Origin: Aureivirga sp. CE67
Lineage (GTDB): Bacteria; Bacteroidota; Bacteroidia; Flavobacteriales; Flavobacteriaceae
NCBI RefSeq assembly: GCF_015767245.1
Contig: NZ_JADOTV010000005.1
Location: 151,784-215,783, forward strand
Length of the DNA stretch: 64,000 nucleotides
Direction of reading: 5' to 3'
Positions within the stretch are counted from its first letter, which is position 1. Every line of letters begins with the position of its first letter. The translations under genes were made by a program, and so were the position numbers. Under the pieces are notes generated by a model that saw nothing but the letters and a program-made list of their open reading frames with translations, had not been told where the DNA came from and made no database searches. This document shows positions 8,603-17,766 of this stretch, piece by piece.

Positions 8603-9562
8603 ATGAATGAAAATAATAATATAATAAATAATTATATAAATAAATTTTTTAATTCTCCAATTGAAAGAACTGGAAATTATTGGTTTGTAAGAACTGATAA
8701 GGGGGTGAATTTTGATATTTTTACAACAAATGGTTTTGTTGGTATAGGTTGGAATGATATTGAATTAAGCGATTTAATTCCTGTTAATGAGCATGCCACA
8801 AAACGAAAAATAGCTTTAGTTGAAAATCTTGATATTGATGAATCAAGTGATAAAAGTAAAATAACTTCTATATATAATAAATTAATACGTTTCAATTCTC
8901 TTTCAAAAGGAGATGTTATAGTTAGTCCAAGTAGAAAATCTAAGAGAATTGCTTTTGGTGTAGTAGAAAGTGAAAACTGTTATTGGGAAGAGAATCCAAA
9001 TGATTTTTGTGAACATAAAAAAAGAGTAAAAGTAAATTGGGTTTTAACAAAGAATTTTAATACTCTTGACTCGATGTTTTATAAAATAAAAGGATCAAGG
9101 CATTCTATTTCAGATATAAAAGGTTATGCACCTTTCATTGATAAAGAGATGAATACTTTTTATTTTAAAGACAATTCAGGACATTATGTTGTAGATGTTA
9201 GATCATCAAATGATATTAATACTTTTGCTTTAGTAGAATTCATATATCAAACTAACAACTTTCTTTCAATAATAAATGAAGAATTTGATTTTCAAGAATC
9301 AATAGATGATAGTTCTATAAAATTAAATGTTCAATCCCCTGGGAAAATAGAGTTCAAAATGCCTGGAGGTAAAACTATGTTGCTTTTAACAATTTTAATT
9401 CCTATTCTTGGTGGATGTGAAGATGCAGTTAGCGAAACTCCAGATGAATTGAAATCAAAATTAAAAAATATAGTAGAAAAACATCCTGATAAATCAAATG
9501 AATTGAAAAAAGCAATGGATGAACTTGAAGTAAAATATGATAGTATAAACTCTTATCATTAA
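8603..9562 (+). CDS. EVE/PUA-like domain protein with C-terminal hydrophobic segment
   Basis: The protein has 319 residues. Residues about 25-150 (GNYWFVRTDKGVNF, NGFVGIGWND, ITSIYNKLIRFNSLSKGD then VIVSPSRKSKRIAFGVVES) resemble the EVE/PUA-like module found at the N-terminus of several restriction-type and defence proteins, where it is thought to read modified bases. No nuclease motif follows. Instead there is SPGKIEF and a short hydrophobic stretch (KTMLLLTILIPILGG, about 257-271), then a charged helical tail. The next gene starts 9 bases later. The locus is more AT-rich than its surroundings and repeats bracket it, which suggests transfer. A defence role is inference. Confidence 0.6.
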   Translation: MNENNNIINNYINKFFNSPIERTGNYWFVRTDKGVNFDIFTTNGFVGIGWNDIELSDLIPVNEHATKRKIALVENLDIDESSDKSKITSIYNKLIRFNSLSKGDVIVSPSRKSKRIAFGVVESENCYWEENPNDFCEHKKRVKVNWVLTKNFNTLDSMFYKIKGSRHSISDIKGYAPFIDKEMNTFYFKDNSGHYVVDVRSSNDINTFALVEFIYQTNNFLSIINEEFDFQESIDDSSIKLNVQSPGKIEFKMPGGKTMLLLTILIPILGGCEDAVSETPDELKSKLKNIVEKHPDKSNELKKAMDELEVKYDSINSYH

Positions 9563-9571
9563 ATTGAAATC

Positions 9572-10114
9572 ATGTTAGATTTAAGTAATGTATTCTCTGG
9601 AATTGATAACATTTATAAGTTTTTAACTATAAGTGGCTTAATTATGTTTTGTACTGCAATGATTTATCCATTACAAAAAGAACAAATTCTAAAACTTGAA
9701 AAAAATAAATGTGAGGAGCAAGATAAATTACTTTTAAAGGAACAAGAAAATTTAACAGAGAAAGTATTAAAGCTTATTGAAGAAGGGACTTTTATTGAAA
9801 ACTCTTTGAAAGAACTATCAAATAATGATTCAATTAGAAATAAAAGTATTAAAATAGATTCATTACAAGATATTTTCAATAAAAAGTATTTAAAAATGAT
9901 AGATAAAGAATTAATTCTTAGTAAGAAAGAAATAAATATTGAATACAATAAAAAGAAGATAACTATATTAGAAAATGATATTTCTTCGTATCAAATTTAT
10001 GTGAATTTACTCAAATTCCCCGGAATAATTTCATTTATACTAGGTTTAATTTTTTGGATTAGATCTACAAGGATATCAGAAAAATTAAAAAAGAAAGAAT
10101 TAGATAATTATTAA
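9572..10114 (+). CDS. Two-TM coiled-coil protein, partner of the EVE-like protein
   Basis: The protein has 180 residues and no recognised family. One membrane helix lies near the N-terminus (about 16-34), followed by a long charged region of probable coiled coil (about 35-140, rich in Lys, Glu and Leu), then a second helix (about 148-164) and a short basic tail. It starts 9 bases after the EVE-like gene and should be translated from the same message. A membrane-inserted effector or scaffold acting with the upstream protein is possible but unproven. Confidence 0.6.
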   Translation: MLDLSNVFSGIDNIYKFLTISGLIMFCTAMIYPLQKEQILKLEKNKCEEQDKLLLKEQENLTEKVLKLIEEGTFIENSLKELSNNDSIRNKSIKIDSLQDIFNKKYLKMIDKELILSKKEINIEYNKKKITILENDISSYQIYVNLLKFPGIISFILGLIFWIRSTRISEKLKKKELDNY

Positions 10115-10140
10115 ATATTTTTCATAAATAACACTCCAAC

Positions 10141-10469
10141 TCAAAACCACCTATTCGTTGCAGAATTATTATAAAAATAAAGAGCATCTTCTTTATTGAT
10201 GTAATTATTTTCAAGCAAAAAATCTATAATTTCATCTGCAATCATCAAATCTTCAGCACATCCAGTTAATTTAGCAAAGACAATAGAACTTTTCTGATAA
10301 AAACAGAATCTCTATTCTCTGTTTGAATAAACAATTCTTTGTACTTATTCTTTACTGATTTATTGTGTTCAAATTCGTCCTCTTCATTTGCAAAAGATAA
10401 CTTAAAGTAATCATAAATCTCTTTTTCTATTTCTTTTATTTTTTTTAGATAAACTGTATTAGATTTCAT
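10141..10469 (-). pseudogene. Frameshifted gene for a ~110-residue hypothetical protein
   Basis: An open frame from ATG 10469 breaks at 10266 (67 residues, ending SLLN). A coding-like frame in another register continues to TGA 10141 and reads FAKLTGCAEDLMIADEIIDF onward to ATNRWF. Adding one base to the A5 run at 10299-10303 joins the two as ...RDSVFYQKSSIVFAKLTGC.... It is either a real single-base deletion or a homopolymer sequencing error. The protein is small, acidic and helical, of unknown function. It lies convergent to the EVE-like pair. Confidence 0.6.
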
Positions 10470-10498
10470 TTTTTAAGGATAAATCAATTATAATATTT

Positions 10499-10526
10499 AC
10501 ACACCCCTAACCCCTCTCAAGAGGGG
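10499..10526 (-). repeat. Repeat family A, copy 3 (inverted)
   Basis: On the minus strand it reads CCCCTCTTGAGAGGGG followed by TTAGGGGTGTGT, identical over 28 bases to 8273-8300. The accessory genes at 8603-10469 thus lie between inverted copies. Confidence 0.75.
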
Positions 10527-10545
10527 AACTTATTGATTTGTAATT

Positions 10546-10584
10546 AAAAAGCCAGTATTTTATCAATTTAAATACTGGCTTTTT
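10546..10584 (-). terminator. Terminator of the SCO1 gene
   Basis: AAAAAGCCAGTATTT pairs with AAATACTGGCTTTTT across a nine-base loop. It lies directly after the SCO1 stop on the minus strand, with T runs on both sides, so it can act in either direction. Confidence 0.85.
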
Positions 10585-10586
10585 TT

Positions 10587-11261
10587 TTACTCATATTCTT
10601 TTTTCAAGATTTTAATATCTTCTATTAAACGCTGAATATCTTCAGGATTGGTTCCGTCGTAATAATTACGGATTTGCTTTCTTTTGTCTATCAAAACAAA
10701 ATTTTCTGTATGGATAAAATCTTGTTCTCCACCATCTCCTTCTTCCAATACAGCGAAATAACTTTTACGAGCCAATTCGTAAATATGTTTTTTATCTCCA
10801 GTAGTCACATGCCATTTTCCGTCAATCACACCTTTTTTCTTCGCATATTCTTTTAAAACAGGAACACTATCCATCACAGGAGTAACAGAGTGCGAAAGAA
10901 ACATAATATCATCATCATTCTTAAAAGCTTCTTGTATTTTTGCCATATTCGTTGTCATGATCGGACAAATCGTTTGACATCTTGTAAAAAAGAAATCTGC
11001 AACATAGATTTTTCCGTTATAATCTTCTTGCGTAATTGTTTCTCCATTTTGGTTAATTAACTCAAAATCTGAAATTTTATGATTTCTTCGTACGTGACGC
11101 ATACTTTCATCGACTAAAGTAGGGTTCACGTCTACAGGATTATAAACTGGAAGTTTTTTCTCAGGAATCATCATGTAAAAGATTAATGAAATTGCGATTA
11201 CAGAGAAAATTCCCATTACGATAAGAGTTGGGATTGATTTTTTAAAAAATTTTAAATCCAT
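10587..11261 (-). CDS. SCO1/SenC family copper-binding protein
   Basis: The protein has 224 residues. An N-terminal membrane anchor (TLIVMGIFSVIAISLIFYMM) precedes a thioredoxin-like domain in the periplasm. The copper site CxxxC is present (TRCQTICP, Cys95 and Cys99), with the distal His184 in FIHTENF. SCO proteins deliver copper to, or keep reduced, the CuA site of cytochrome c oxidase. It stands alone, with a terminator after its stop. The upstream gap 11262-11423 shows no clear promoter. Confidence 0.9.
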   Translation of the reverse strand: MDLKFFKKSIPTLIVMGIFSVIAISLIFYMMIPEKKLPVYNPVDVNPTLVDESMRHVRRNHKISDFELINQNGETITQEDYNGKIYVADFFFTRCQTICPIMTTNMAKIQEAFKNDDDIMFLSHSVTPVMDSVPVLKEYAKKKGVIDGKWHVTTGDKKHIYELARKSYFAVLEEGDGGEQDFIHTENFVLIDKRKQIRNYYDGTNPEDIQRLIEDIKILKKEYE

Positions 11262-11423
11262 TATTTACATATATTTGGGATAAGTATTGATGAATTTCAT
11301 GTATTTTAATCAAAACTTTTTCAATTATTAATTTTATCCTTACTGAGGTCAGAAATAGCCTTAAATGTGAAAAAGATTTTTAATAAAAATTCAAAAAATA
11401 AATATTTTGCAAAATTACCATAA

Positions 11424-13361
11424 ATGAAACAATTTTACACGCTTATTCTACTATTATTCATCGGAATAACTGGTAGAGCCCAAGAAGAGCCTTACTACAA
11501 AGATGCTTATTTAGAAGACTTAATCAAAAATGAAGGTAGAAAATATGCTTTCCGAAATACGAACAGTGAAACGAATCACACTTCAAACTATGATTTGACA
11601 TATCATAAATTGGAATGGAATGTAGATCCGGATATTACACAAGCTTATATTTCCGGAACAGTAACTTCCAATTTTACAGCTTTGGAAGACATGACAACTA
11701 TTGCCTTCGATTTAGCTGATAATATGGCTGTTTCGGAAGTGAAACAAGGAGAGAATTCTCTTACATTTACACATGAAGATGATATTCTAACAATTACTTT
11801 AAGCGAAACTGTAGCAGAAGGAGATGCTTCAGCAGTAGAAGTAACTTATAGTGGAAATCCAGAATCAAACACAGGGTTTGGTGCTTTTACAAGAGCTACG
11901 CATCAAGGAACTCCAATTGTTTGGACACTTTCAGAGCCTTATGGAGCAAAACAATGGTGGCCTTGTAAGCAAGACTTAATTGATAAAGTAGAAGAAATAG
12001 ATATTTATGTAACAACTCCTTCAGATTATACAGTTGCTTCTAACGGATTAAAACTTTCAGAAGATATAAATGGAGATTCTAAAATCACACATTGGAAGCA
12101 TGAATATCCAATTCCAGCTTATTTAATAGCAATTGCGATAACAAACTATTCTATTTATACAGAAACTGTTTATGAAGGAACAGAAAATGAATTTCCAATA
12201 GAAAACTACGTATACCCAGAAAACTTAACTTTAGCACAATCAAAAACTCCTGTGACGGTAGAAATCATGGAGCTTTTTGGTGATTTATTTGAAATTTATC
12301 CTTTTAAAGAAGAAAAATACGGACATGCCCAATTTGGTTGGGGAGGAGGAATGGAACATACAACGATGAGTTTTATGGGGAATTTCAACAGAGGATTAAT
12401 TGCACACGAATTAGCACACCAATGGTTTGGAGATAAAGTTACTTGTGGTTCTTGGTCAGATTTGTGGGTAAATGAAGGATATGCAACTTATTTGAGTGGA
12501 ATTGTAATAGAACATTTAGATGGAGAAGAAGATTTCAAGAATTGGAGAATTAATAAGATTTTAAGTATCACTTCTCAGCCTACAGGATCTGTTTATATTC
12601 AACCAAATGATACTTTAAGCGAAAGTAGATTATTTAGCTCTAGATTGACATACAACAAAGGTTCGATGCTATTACATATGTTACGTAAACACATAGGAGA
12701 TGAAGATTTCTTCCAAGCTTCAAAAAATATTTTATCAGATGAAGAATTAGCTTACGGATATGCAAAATCAGATCAAGTAATTGCACATTATGAAGCAGCG
12801 AGTGGAGAGGATTTAACCGAGTTTTTCGCAGATTGGTTATATGGAGAAGGATATCCAACTTATGGATATAATTGGTCACAAGATGGAGATAATTTAAGTA
12901 TTACTTTAAACCAAGCACAATCGGATTCGTCTGTAGACTTCTTTGAGATACGATTACCTGTCGAATTAAAAGGAAGTGGAGGAGAATCTGAGTTTATTAT
13001 TTTAGATCATGCACAAAATTTCCAAACTTTTACAGTTCCTGTTTCTTTTCAGGTAACAGAAGTTGTTTTAGATCCAGCAGCAGATTATATCATGATCGAA
13101 AATCCAGATTTAAACACAGATGATTTTATTAAAAGTAGGGTAGAAGTATACCCAAATCCGACAACAGGAAAAGTATTTATAAACCAAAACAACCAAGAAG
13201 TCATCTCTGTGGAAGTTTATGATTATTTATCTAAAAGATTAAAAGTTTTAAACCAAAATAATAAAGAAATAGATTTAAGCTCATTTGAAAAAGGAGTTTA
13301 TTTTATTAAAATAGCAACGGAACAAGGAACACAAATCGAGAAGATTGTTTTAGAAAAATAA
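11424..13361 (+). CDS. Secreted M1-family aminopeptidase with type IX sorting domain
   Basis: The protein has 645 residues. A signal peptide (MKQFYTLILLLFIGITGRAQ) is followed by an M1 peptidase: exopeptidase motif GWGGGMEH (about 305-312), zinc motif HELAH (about 327-331), and the third ligand in NEGYATY (about 350). Residues about 568-645 form a type IX secretion C-terminal domain (VYPNPTTGKVFINQ ... KGVYFIKI ... KIVLEK). It is therefore exported by Sec, then across the outer membrane by the Por system, and probably works outside the cell on peptides. porZ, at 52 kb, belongs to that export machinery. Confidence 0.93.
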   Translation: MKQFYTLILLLFIGITGRAQEEPYYKDAYLEDLIKNEGRKYAFRNTNSETNHTSNYDLTYHKLEWNVDPDITQAYISGTVTSNFTALEDMTTIAFDLADNMAVSEVKQGENSLTFTHEDDILTITLSETVAEGDASAVEVTYSGNPESNTGFGAFTRATHQGTPIVWTLSEPYGAKQWWPCKQDLIDKVEEIDIYVTTPSDYTVASNGLKLSEDINGDSKITHWKHEYPIPAYLIAIAITNYSIYTETVYEGTENEFPIENYVYPENLTLAQSKTPVTVEIMELFGDLFEIYPFKEEKYGHAQFGWGGGMEHTTMSFMGNFNRGLIAHELAHQWFGDKVTCGSWSDLWVNEGYATYLSGIVIEHLDGEEDFKNWRINKILSITSQPTGSVYIQPNDTLSESRLFSSRLTYNKGSMLLHMLRKHIGDEDFFQASKNILSDEELAYGYAKSDQVIAHYEAASGEDLTEFFADWLYGEGYPTYGYNWSQDGDNLSITLNQAQSDSSVDFFEIRLPVELKGSGGESEFIILDHAQNFQTFTVPVSFQVTEVVLDPAADYIMIENPDLNTDDFIKSRVEVYPNPTTGKVFINQNNQEVISVEVYDYLSKRLKVLNQNNKEIDLSSFEKGVYFIKIATEQGTQIEKIVLEK

Positions 13362-13408
13362 ATATTATCACAATTCATTTTATATTAAGATTTATAGATT
13401 ATCAAATT

Positions 13409-13436
13409 CCACTCTTGAGAGGGGCTAGGGGTGTGT
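13409..13436 (+). repeat. Repeat family A, copy 4
   Basis: CCACTCTTGAGAGGGG followed by CTAGGGGTGTGT. It has two differences from the 8273 copy. It lies between the aminopeptidase and the methyltransferase gene. Confidence 0.7.
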
Positions 13437-13539
13437 TTTAAAATAATTAAAATTCTCTCTGATGATTTCAAATATGATAATGTTAAATAACAATCAGAAA
13501 ATCGATTCGTTTTCTTTAGGTCTAAGTTTCTAGATGTTT

Positions 13540-13547
13540 TATTTTTG
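13540..13547 (+). promoter_or_regulatory. -7 box of the TrmH-type methyltransferase gene
   Basis: TATTTTTG fits TAnnTTTG and lies 23 bases before the ATG at 13571. No good -33 match is seen. Confidence 0.5.
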
Positions 13548-13570
13548 CTATCTATTTTAGAACGAAATTT

Positions 13571-14101
13571 ATGAGAAAATTAAAAAACAGCGAATTAGGA
13601 AGACTGGATGTTGAGAATTTTAAAAAGGCAGAAAAAATTCCTTTAATTATTATTCTAGATAATATTAGAAGTTTAAATAATGTTGGGTCTGTTTTTAGAA
13701 CAAGTGACGCTTTTTTAGTAGAAAAAATTTATCTGTGTGGAATTACAGCAACGCCACCGAATAAAGAAATTCATAAAACAGCATTGGGAGCAACAGAATC
13801 TGTAGAATGGGAATATGTAGAAGAAACAATAGATGTTGTAAACAAGCTGAAAGAAGAAAATGTTGAGGTGTATGCAATCGAGCAAGTAGAGGATAGTATC
13901 ATGCTACAAGATTTTTCTGTAGATAAGAATAAAAAATATGCAATTGTAATGGGAAATGAAGTAAAAGGAGTGCAACAGGAAGTAGTTTCTGCTTGTACAA
14001 ATTCTATTGAAATTCCACAATTTGGTACAAAACATTCTTTAAATATTTCTGTAAGTACAGGAGTTGTACTTTGGGATATTTTTAGCAAGATGAGGTATTA
14101 A
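13571..14101 (+). CDS. SpoU/TrmH-family RNA 2'-O-methyltransferase
   Basis: The protein has 176 residues, a minimal SPOUT enzyme without an extra N-terminal domain. Motif 1 is RSLNNVGSVFRTSDAF (about 33-48). Motifs 2 and 3 are AIVMGNEVKGVQ and IPQFGTKHSLNISVSTGVVL, which form the trefoil-knot SAM site. It methylates ribose in tRNA or rRNA; which position cannot be said. It has its own promoter box and terminator. Confidence 0.9.
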   Translation: MRKLKNSELGRLDVENFKKAEKIPLIIILDNIRSLNNVGSVFRTSDAFLVEKIYLCGITATPPNKEIHKTALGATESVEWEYVEETIDVVNKLKEENVEVYAIEQVEDSIMLQDFSVDKNKKYAIVMGNEVKGVQQEVVSACTNSIEIPQFGTKHSLNISVSTGVVLWDIFSKMRY

Positions 14102-14122
14102 GATTAAAAATGAAATCCATAA

Positions 14123-14157
14123 AAAAAGCCAGTAATAAAATAAATTACTGGCTTTTT
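14123..14157. terminator. Terminator after the TrmH-type gene
   Basis: AAAAAGCCAGTAAT pairs perfectly with ATTACTGGCTTTTT. The convergent lipoprotein gene ends at 14189, so it may serve both directions. Confidence 0.85.
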
Positions 14158-14188
14158 GTTTTAATTATTTTGTTTTCAAAGAGTGTGT

Positions 14189-14635
14189 TTATTTCAACTT
14201 AAATACTGCATAAGTTTGATTCACTGAAACTTCATCTGGCGTTACCGGAATTCTCATTTTAGTATAATTTTCTCTAAATTCTGGATAGATAATATCTAAT
14301 TCGAAATCTCCACCACCAGTTTCTTGAGCGGCAATATTATAACCACCGTCATTTCTTCTTGACCAATCTCCATCGTATAAAGTTTCTATACAATTTGAAT
14401 CATCATCTTCTTCAAACCAATTTGAAGTCAAATCTCCATTTACTTTAAAATAAATAGAAGATTGTAACTCACAATCGTCTCCCACTTCTATTTCAGTTCC
14501 GTCAGGAGTCACCATGATTATTTTGTATAAATCCCAATTACCAATAATTGGATCTACGTAATTATTATCATCATCATCGCTACACGAAACTAATGCCATT
14601 GTCGCAACTACAAAAAACAAAAGTATTTTCTTCAT
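14189..14635 (-). CDS. Small lipocalin-like lipoprotein, hypothetical
   Basis: The protein has 148 residues from ATG 14635. A lipoprotein signal (MKKILLFFVVATMALVSCS) is followed by an Asp-rich spacer and then IIGNWDLYKI, the opening seen in lipocalin-like secreted proteins of this phylum. It is probably anchored in the outer membrane; its ligand is unknown. A longer in-frame Met at 14698 lies upstream of the promoter box at 14667-14674 and would not be transcribed. Confidence 0.75.
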   Translation of the reverse strand: MKKILLFFVVATMALVSCSDDDDNNYVDPIIGNWDLYKIIMVTPDGTEIEVGDDCELQSSIYFKVNGDLTSNWFEEDDDSNCIETLYDGDWSRRNDGGYNIAAQETGGGDFELDIIYPEFRENYTKMRIPVTPDEVSVNQTYAVFKLK

Positions 14636-14666
14636 AATAAAATCATTTAAATAATTAACTATACTC

Positions 14667-14674
14667 AAATATAA
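14667..14674 (-). promoter_or_regulatory. -7 box of the lipocalin-like lipoprotein gene
   Basis: TATATTTG on the minus strand, 31 bases upstream of the ATG at 14635. It decides the start choice for that gene. Confidence 0.5.
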
Positions 14675-14741
14675 ATAATAAAATTTTGAATAAAACACTT
14701 AAAAAACTTAAAATCAGTAATTTAGACTAATTTTAACATTT

Positions 14742-15173
14742 TTAGATTCCTGTACTTCCAAATCCACCAGTTCCTCTTTCTGTAGAACCTAACTCAGAAA
14801 CTTCTTTCCATTGGATGTGTTCGTATTTGGCAATAACCATCTGTGCGATTCTATCTCCATCGTTGATGGTAAACGTTTCGTTAGAAAGATTTACTAAAAT
14901 CACTCCAACTTCTCCACGGTAATCTGCATCAATTGTTCCTGGAGCGTTTAATACCGTAATTCCATACTTTGCTGCCAATCCACTTCTTGGACGAACTTGT
15001 GCTTCAGTTCCTTCTGGAAGTGCAATAAAAAGTCCTGTTTTTACAATAGTTCTTTCTAAAGGTTTCAACGTAATTGCTTCTTCAATATTCGCTCTTAAAT
15101 CCATTCCTGCCGAATTAATTGTTTCATAACTCGGAGTTTCATGTTTTGATTTGTTTATGATTTCTACTTGCAT
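14742..15173 (-). CDS. dut: dUTP diphosphatase
   Basis: The protein has 143 residues from ATG 15173, the normal trimeric dUTPase length. Conserved motifs appear in order: SAGMDLRA (21-28), [33 protein letters not shown] and the C-terminal [10 protein letters not shown]. It hydrolyses dUTP to dUMP, keeping uracil out of DNA. An upstream in-frame Met (15263) lies inside the flippase gene and is rejected. The flippase stop is only two bases before this ATG, so the genes are co-transcribed. Confidence 0.96.
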   Translation of the reverse strand: MQVEIINKSKHETPSYETINSAGMDLRANIEEAITLKPLERTIVKTGLFIALPEGTEAQVRPRSGLAAKYGITVLNAPGTIDADYRGEVGVILVNLSNETFTINDGDRIAQMVIAKYEHIQWKEVSELGSTERGTGGFGSTGI

Positions 15174-15175
15174 TT

Positions 15176-16630
15176 TTATCGTTTTAAAATTTTTCTCAAT
15201 TCCTTTTTTTCTTTTATAAATAATACGCCTAAATAAACTAATAAAAAGACTGTAGCAATCCATAAATTATCTGTAACAAAATAATCATAAGCTATAATAA
15301 GTGCTACAGAAAATAAAATGTAAAAAAGAATATCTTTGATTTTATAAGGAATTAAATAATGTTTTCTACTATATAAATAAGAAATTACAGTCATACTTCC
15401 ATAAGCTGCTAAAGTTGTCCATGCGGCAGCAATTGAACCAACAATTGGTACTAAAATGAATAAAAGACTAATCGTAATTAAAGCTCCTATAATTGAAAAA
15501 TACATTCCATATTTAGTTTTGTCTGTCAATTTATACCAAATAGAAAGATTGTTATAAATTCCAGAAAAAAGTAATGCTAAAAGAACGATTGGAACAATAT
15601 TTAATAGTTGGAAGAATGTATTTTTTCCTAATAAAAGAGGTGCGATAATATCTAGATATAACATTACAAAAAGCATTAGTAAACTCCCTGCAATTGTAAA
15701 CCATTTCATAATGATTGCATAAGCTTCTTTCGCATTATCTTTAGAAGCATAATTGAAAAAAAATGGTTCTGCACCAAGTTTGAAAGCAAAAATGAATAAA
15801 GACATAATTACTCCAATTTTGTAAGCGGCTGCATAAGCTCCCATTTCAAAATCTCCCATGATACTTTTAATGATTAGTTTATCCAAATTTTCATTTGTAA
15901 TATAAGCCAAACCTGCTACTAAAATTGGCCAACTATAAGAAAGCATATTTTTGATAATTCTTCTATCAAAAGAAATTTTAAATTGGAAAATTATTGGAAG
16001 TAAGACTATAAAAGTTACCGCACTCGCAATTAAATTTGCAATAAAAATATATCCTTCTTTGAAACTTGCATCATAATTTGAAGCAATAAATTCTGGTAAA
16101 AAATAGCCTTTTTTTATTGCTGTTGGTATATACCAAATGAAAAGAATATTGAAAAAAGCATAAATACAAATATTCAAAATTCGAATTGCTGTATAGCGAA
16201 TTGGTCGATTTGTAACACGAAGATATGCAAAAGGAATTGCTACTAAAGCATCTAAAACACTAATCCAAATAAGAAGTTCAAAATAAATTGGTTTTGAGAA
16301 GCCAATAAAATTTGAAATTTCATTTTTGAATAATAATAGAAGTAGAAGAGCAATTATTGAAGTAGATAATATCGTCAAAAAAGATGTAGAAACAACTTTT
16401 CCTTTTTCCTTTTCTTTATTGAAAAAACGAAAAAAAGAAGTTTCCATTCCGTAGGTTAAAATAACATTCAAATAAGCAATCCACACATAAAAATGGGTGT
16501 TACTACTATATTCTTCATTAGATAAATATAATGTATGAAATTTAACTAAAGCTACATTGATAGCTTTTGGTAATACAGCTGCAATTCCGTAAATCACAGT
16601 GTTTTTCAAAAATCGTTTTAGTGTACTCAA
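15176..16630 (-). CDS. Polysaccharide flippase (Wzx/MATE-like oligosaccharide exporter)
   Basis: The protein has 484 residues and about 12-14 membrane helices. The start [20 protein letters not shown] and the central [21 protein letters not shown] fit the polysaccharide-biosynthesis (oligosaccharidyl-lipid flippase) family. It would move lipid-linked sugars or related carriers across the inner membrane. The start codon is TTG at 16630, which places the N-terminus where the family begins and leaves the promoter box 20 bases upstream. It is first in an operon with dut. Confidence 0.85.
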   Translation of the reverse strand: MSTLKRFLKNTVIYGIAAVLPKAINVALVKFHTLYLSNEEYSSNTHFYVWIAYLNVILTYGMETSFFRFFNKEKEKGKVVSTSFLTILSTSIIALLLLLLFKNEISNFIGFSKPIYFELLIWISVLDALVAIPFAYLRVTNRPIRYTAIRILNICIYAFFNILFIWYIPTAIKKGYFLPEFIASNYDASFKEGYIFIANLIASAVTFIVLLPIIFQFKISFDRRIIKNMLSYSWPILVAGLAYITNENLDKLIIKSIMGDFEMGAYAAAYKIGVIMSLFIFAFKLGAEPFFFNYASKDNAKEAYAIIMKWFTIAGSLLMLFVMLYLDIIAPLLLGKNTFFQLLNIVPIVLLALLFSGIYNNLSIWYKLTDKTKYGMYFSIIGALITISLLFILVPIVGSIAAAWTTLAAYGSMTVISYLYSRKHYLIPYKIKDILFYILFSVALIIAYDYFVTDNLWIATVFLLVYLGVLFIKEKKELRKILKR

Positions 16631-16650
16631 TTTATTTGTTTAAGTGAAAA

Positions 16651-16658
16651 CAAAGATA
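16651..16658 (-). promoter_or_regulatory. -7 box of the flippase-dut operon
   Basis: TATCTTTG on the minus strand, 20 bases before the TTG start at 16630. Confidence 0.55.
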
Positions 16659-16732
16659 AAAAAATGTGCTTTTTAAGGGTGAATTATAAGGAATCAAATG
16701 CATTAAATTTTTAAGTCTCCATGAAAAAGCGT

Positions 16733-16740
16733 TATTTTTG
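16733..16740 (+). promoter_or_regulatory. -7 box of gpsA
   Basis: TATTTTTG lies 22 bases before the ATG at 16763 and downstream of an earlier in-frame Met at 16721, which is therefore excluded as the start. Confidence 0.55.
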
Positions 16741-16762
16741 CATATATAAAACAATTATTTAC

Positions 16763-17758
16763 ATGGATTTTTTACCGAAAATTGCCGTTTTTGGCGGAGG
16801 AAGTTGGGCTACGGCTATCGTTAAAATGTTGTGTGAAAACCTTGAAACAGTAGGTTGGTATATGCGAAATCAAAACGCAATTGATTACATTGAAAAAAAC
16901 GATCACAACCCAAACTATTTAAGCTCAGCCGAATTTAACACCAAGCAATTATATTTAAGTTCTGATATAAATGAGTTAGTAGAATATGCTGAAATCTTGA
17001 TTTTTGCTATTCCTTCAGCTTTTTTAAAGAATGAATTAGAAAAAATTACGGTTCCATTAGATGATAAAATTATCTTCTCTGCAATCAAAGGAATTGTTCC
17101 AGAAACAGGACTGATTGTAGGAGAGCATTTTCATAAAATTCATAATATTCCTTTCGAAAACATTGGTGTAATCACAGGACCATGTCACGCAGAGGAAGTT
17201 GCGATGGAACGCTTATCTTATCTGACAATCGCTTGTCAAGACGAAGAAAAAGCTATAGAATTAAGTAAATATATCGTTGGAGATTATATCAAAGCAAAAA
17301 TCTCAGATGATATTATAGGGACAGAATACGCAGCAATGTTGAAAAACATTTATGCAATCGCCGCCGGAATTGCACACGGTTTAGGTTATGGAGATAATTT
17401 CCAGGCAGTGCTAATGTCGAACTCGATTCGTGAAATGAAACGATACATTCGTAAGATTCACAAAATGAAACGAAACATTAATAACTCAGCTTACCTAGGA
17501 GATTTATTAGTAACAGGATATTCTGTTTTTAGTAGAAATAGAACTTTCGGAAACATGATCGGAAAAGGATATACCGTAAAATCTGCAATGTTAGAAATGA
17601 GTATGATTGCCGAAGGATACTACGCCGTAAAATCTGCTTACAAGATCAACAAAGAACTAAAAGCAAAAGCGCCAATCATCAACTGCGTTTACAACATTAT
17701 CTACGAAGGAAAAGATCCGAAAAAGCAATTCAAGAAATTGACAGATTTATTAGATTAA
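16763..17758 (+). CDS. gpsA: NAD(P)-dependent glycerol-3-phosphate dehydrogenase
   Basis: The protein has 331 residues. The Rossmann motif is KIAVFGGGSWATAIVKML near the N-terminus. Further signatures are FSAIKGIVPETG, the TGPCHAEEVA stretch, and the substrate-domain motif TEYAAMLKNIYAIAAGIAHG with its catalytic Lys. It reduces dihydroxyacetone phosphate to glycerol-3-phosphate for phospholipid synthesis in the cytoplasm. The start was chosen by the promoter box and by family length. A family A repeat and a terminator follow. Confidence 0.95.
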   Translation: MDFLPKIAVFGGGSWATAIVKMLCENLETVGWYMRNQNAIDYIEKNDHNPNYLSSAEFNTKQLYLSSDINELVEYAEILIFAIPSAFLKNELEKITVPLDDKIIFSAIKGIVPETGLIVGEHFHKIHNIPFENIGVITGPCHAEEVAMERLSYLTIACQDEEKAIELSKYIVGDYIKAKISDDIIGTEYAAMLKNIYAIAAGIAHGLGYGDNFQAVLMSNSIREMKRYIRKIHKMKRNINNSAYLGDLLVTGYSVFSRNRTFGNMIGKGYTVKSAMLEMSMIAEGYYAVKSAYKINKELKAKAPIINCVYNIIYEGKDPKKQFKKLTDLLD

Positions 17759-17766
17759 TTTTTGTT

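Noticed and set aside
14636..14698. 21-residue extension of the small lipoprotein
   Set aside because: It would bury the lipoprotein signal and starts upstream of the -7 box.
15174..15263. N-terminal extension of dUTPase by 30 residues
   Set aside because: It overlaps the flippase C-terminus and is absent from normal dUTPases.
16721..16762. 14-residue extension of GpsA
   Set aside because: The start precedes the promoter box, and the Rossmann motif normally lies at the very N-terminus.
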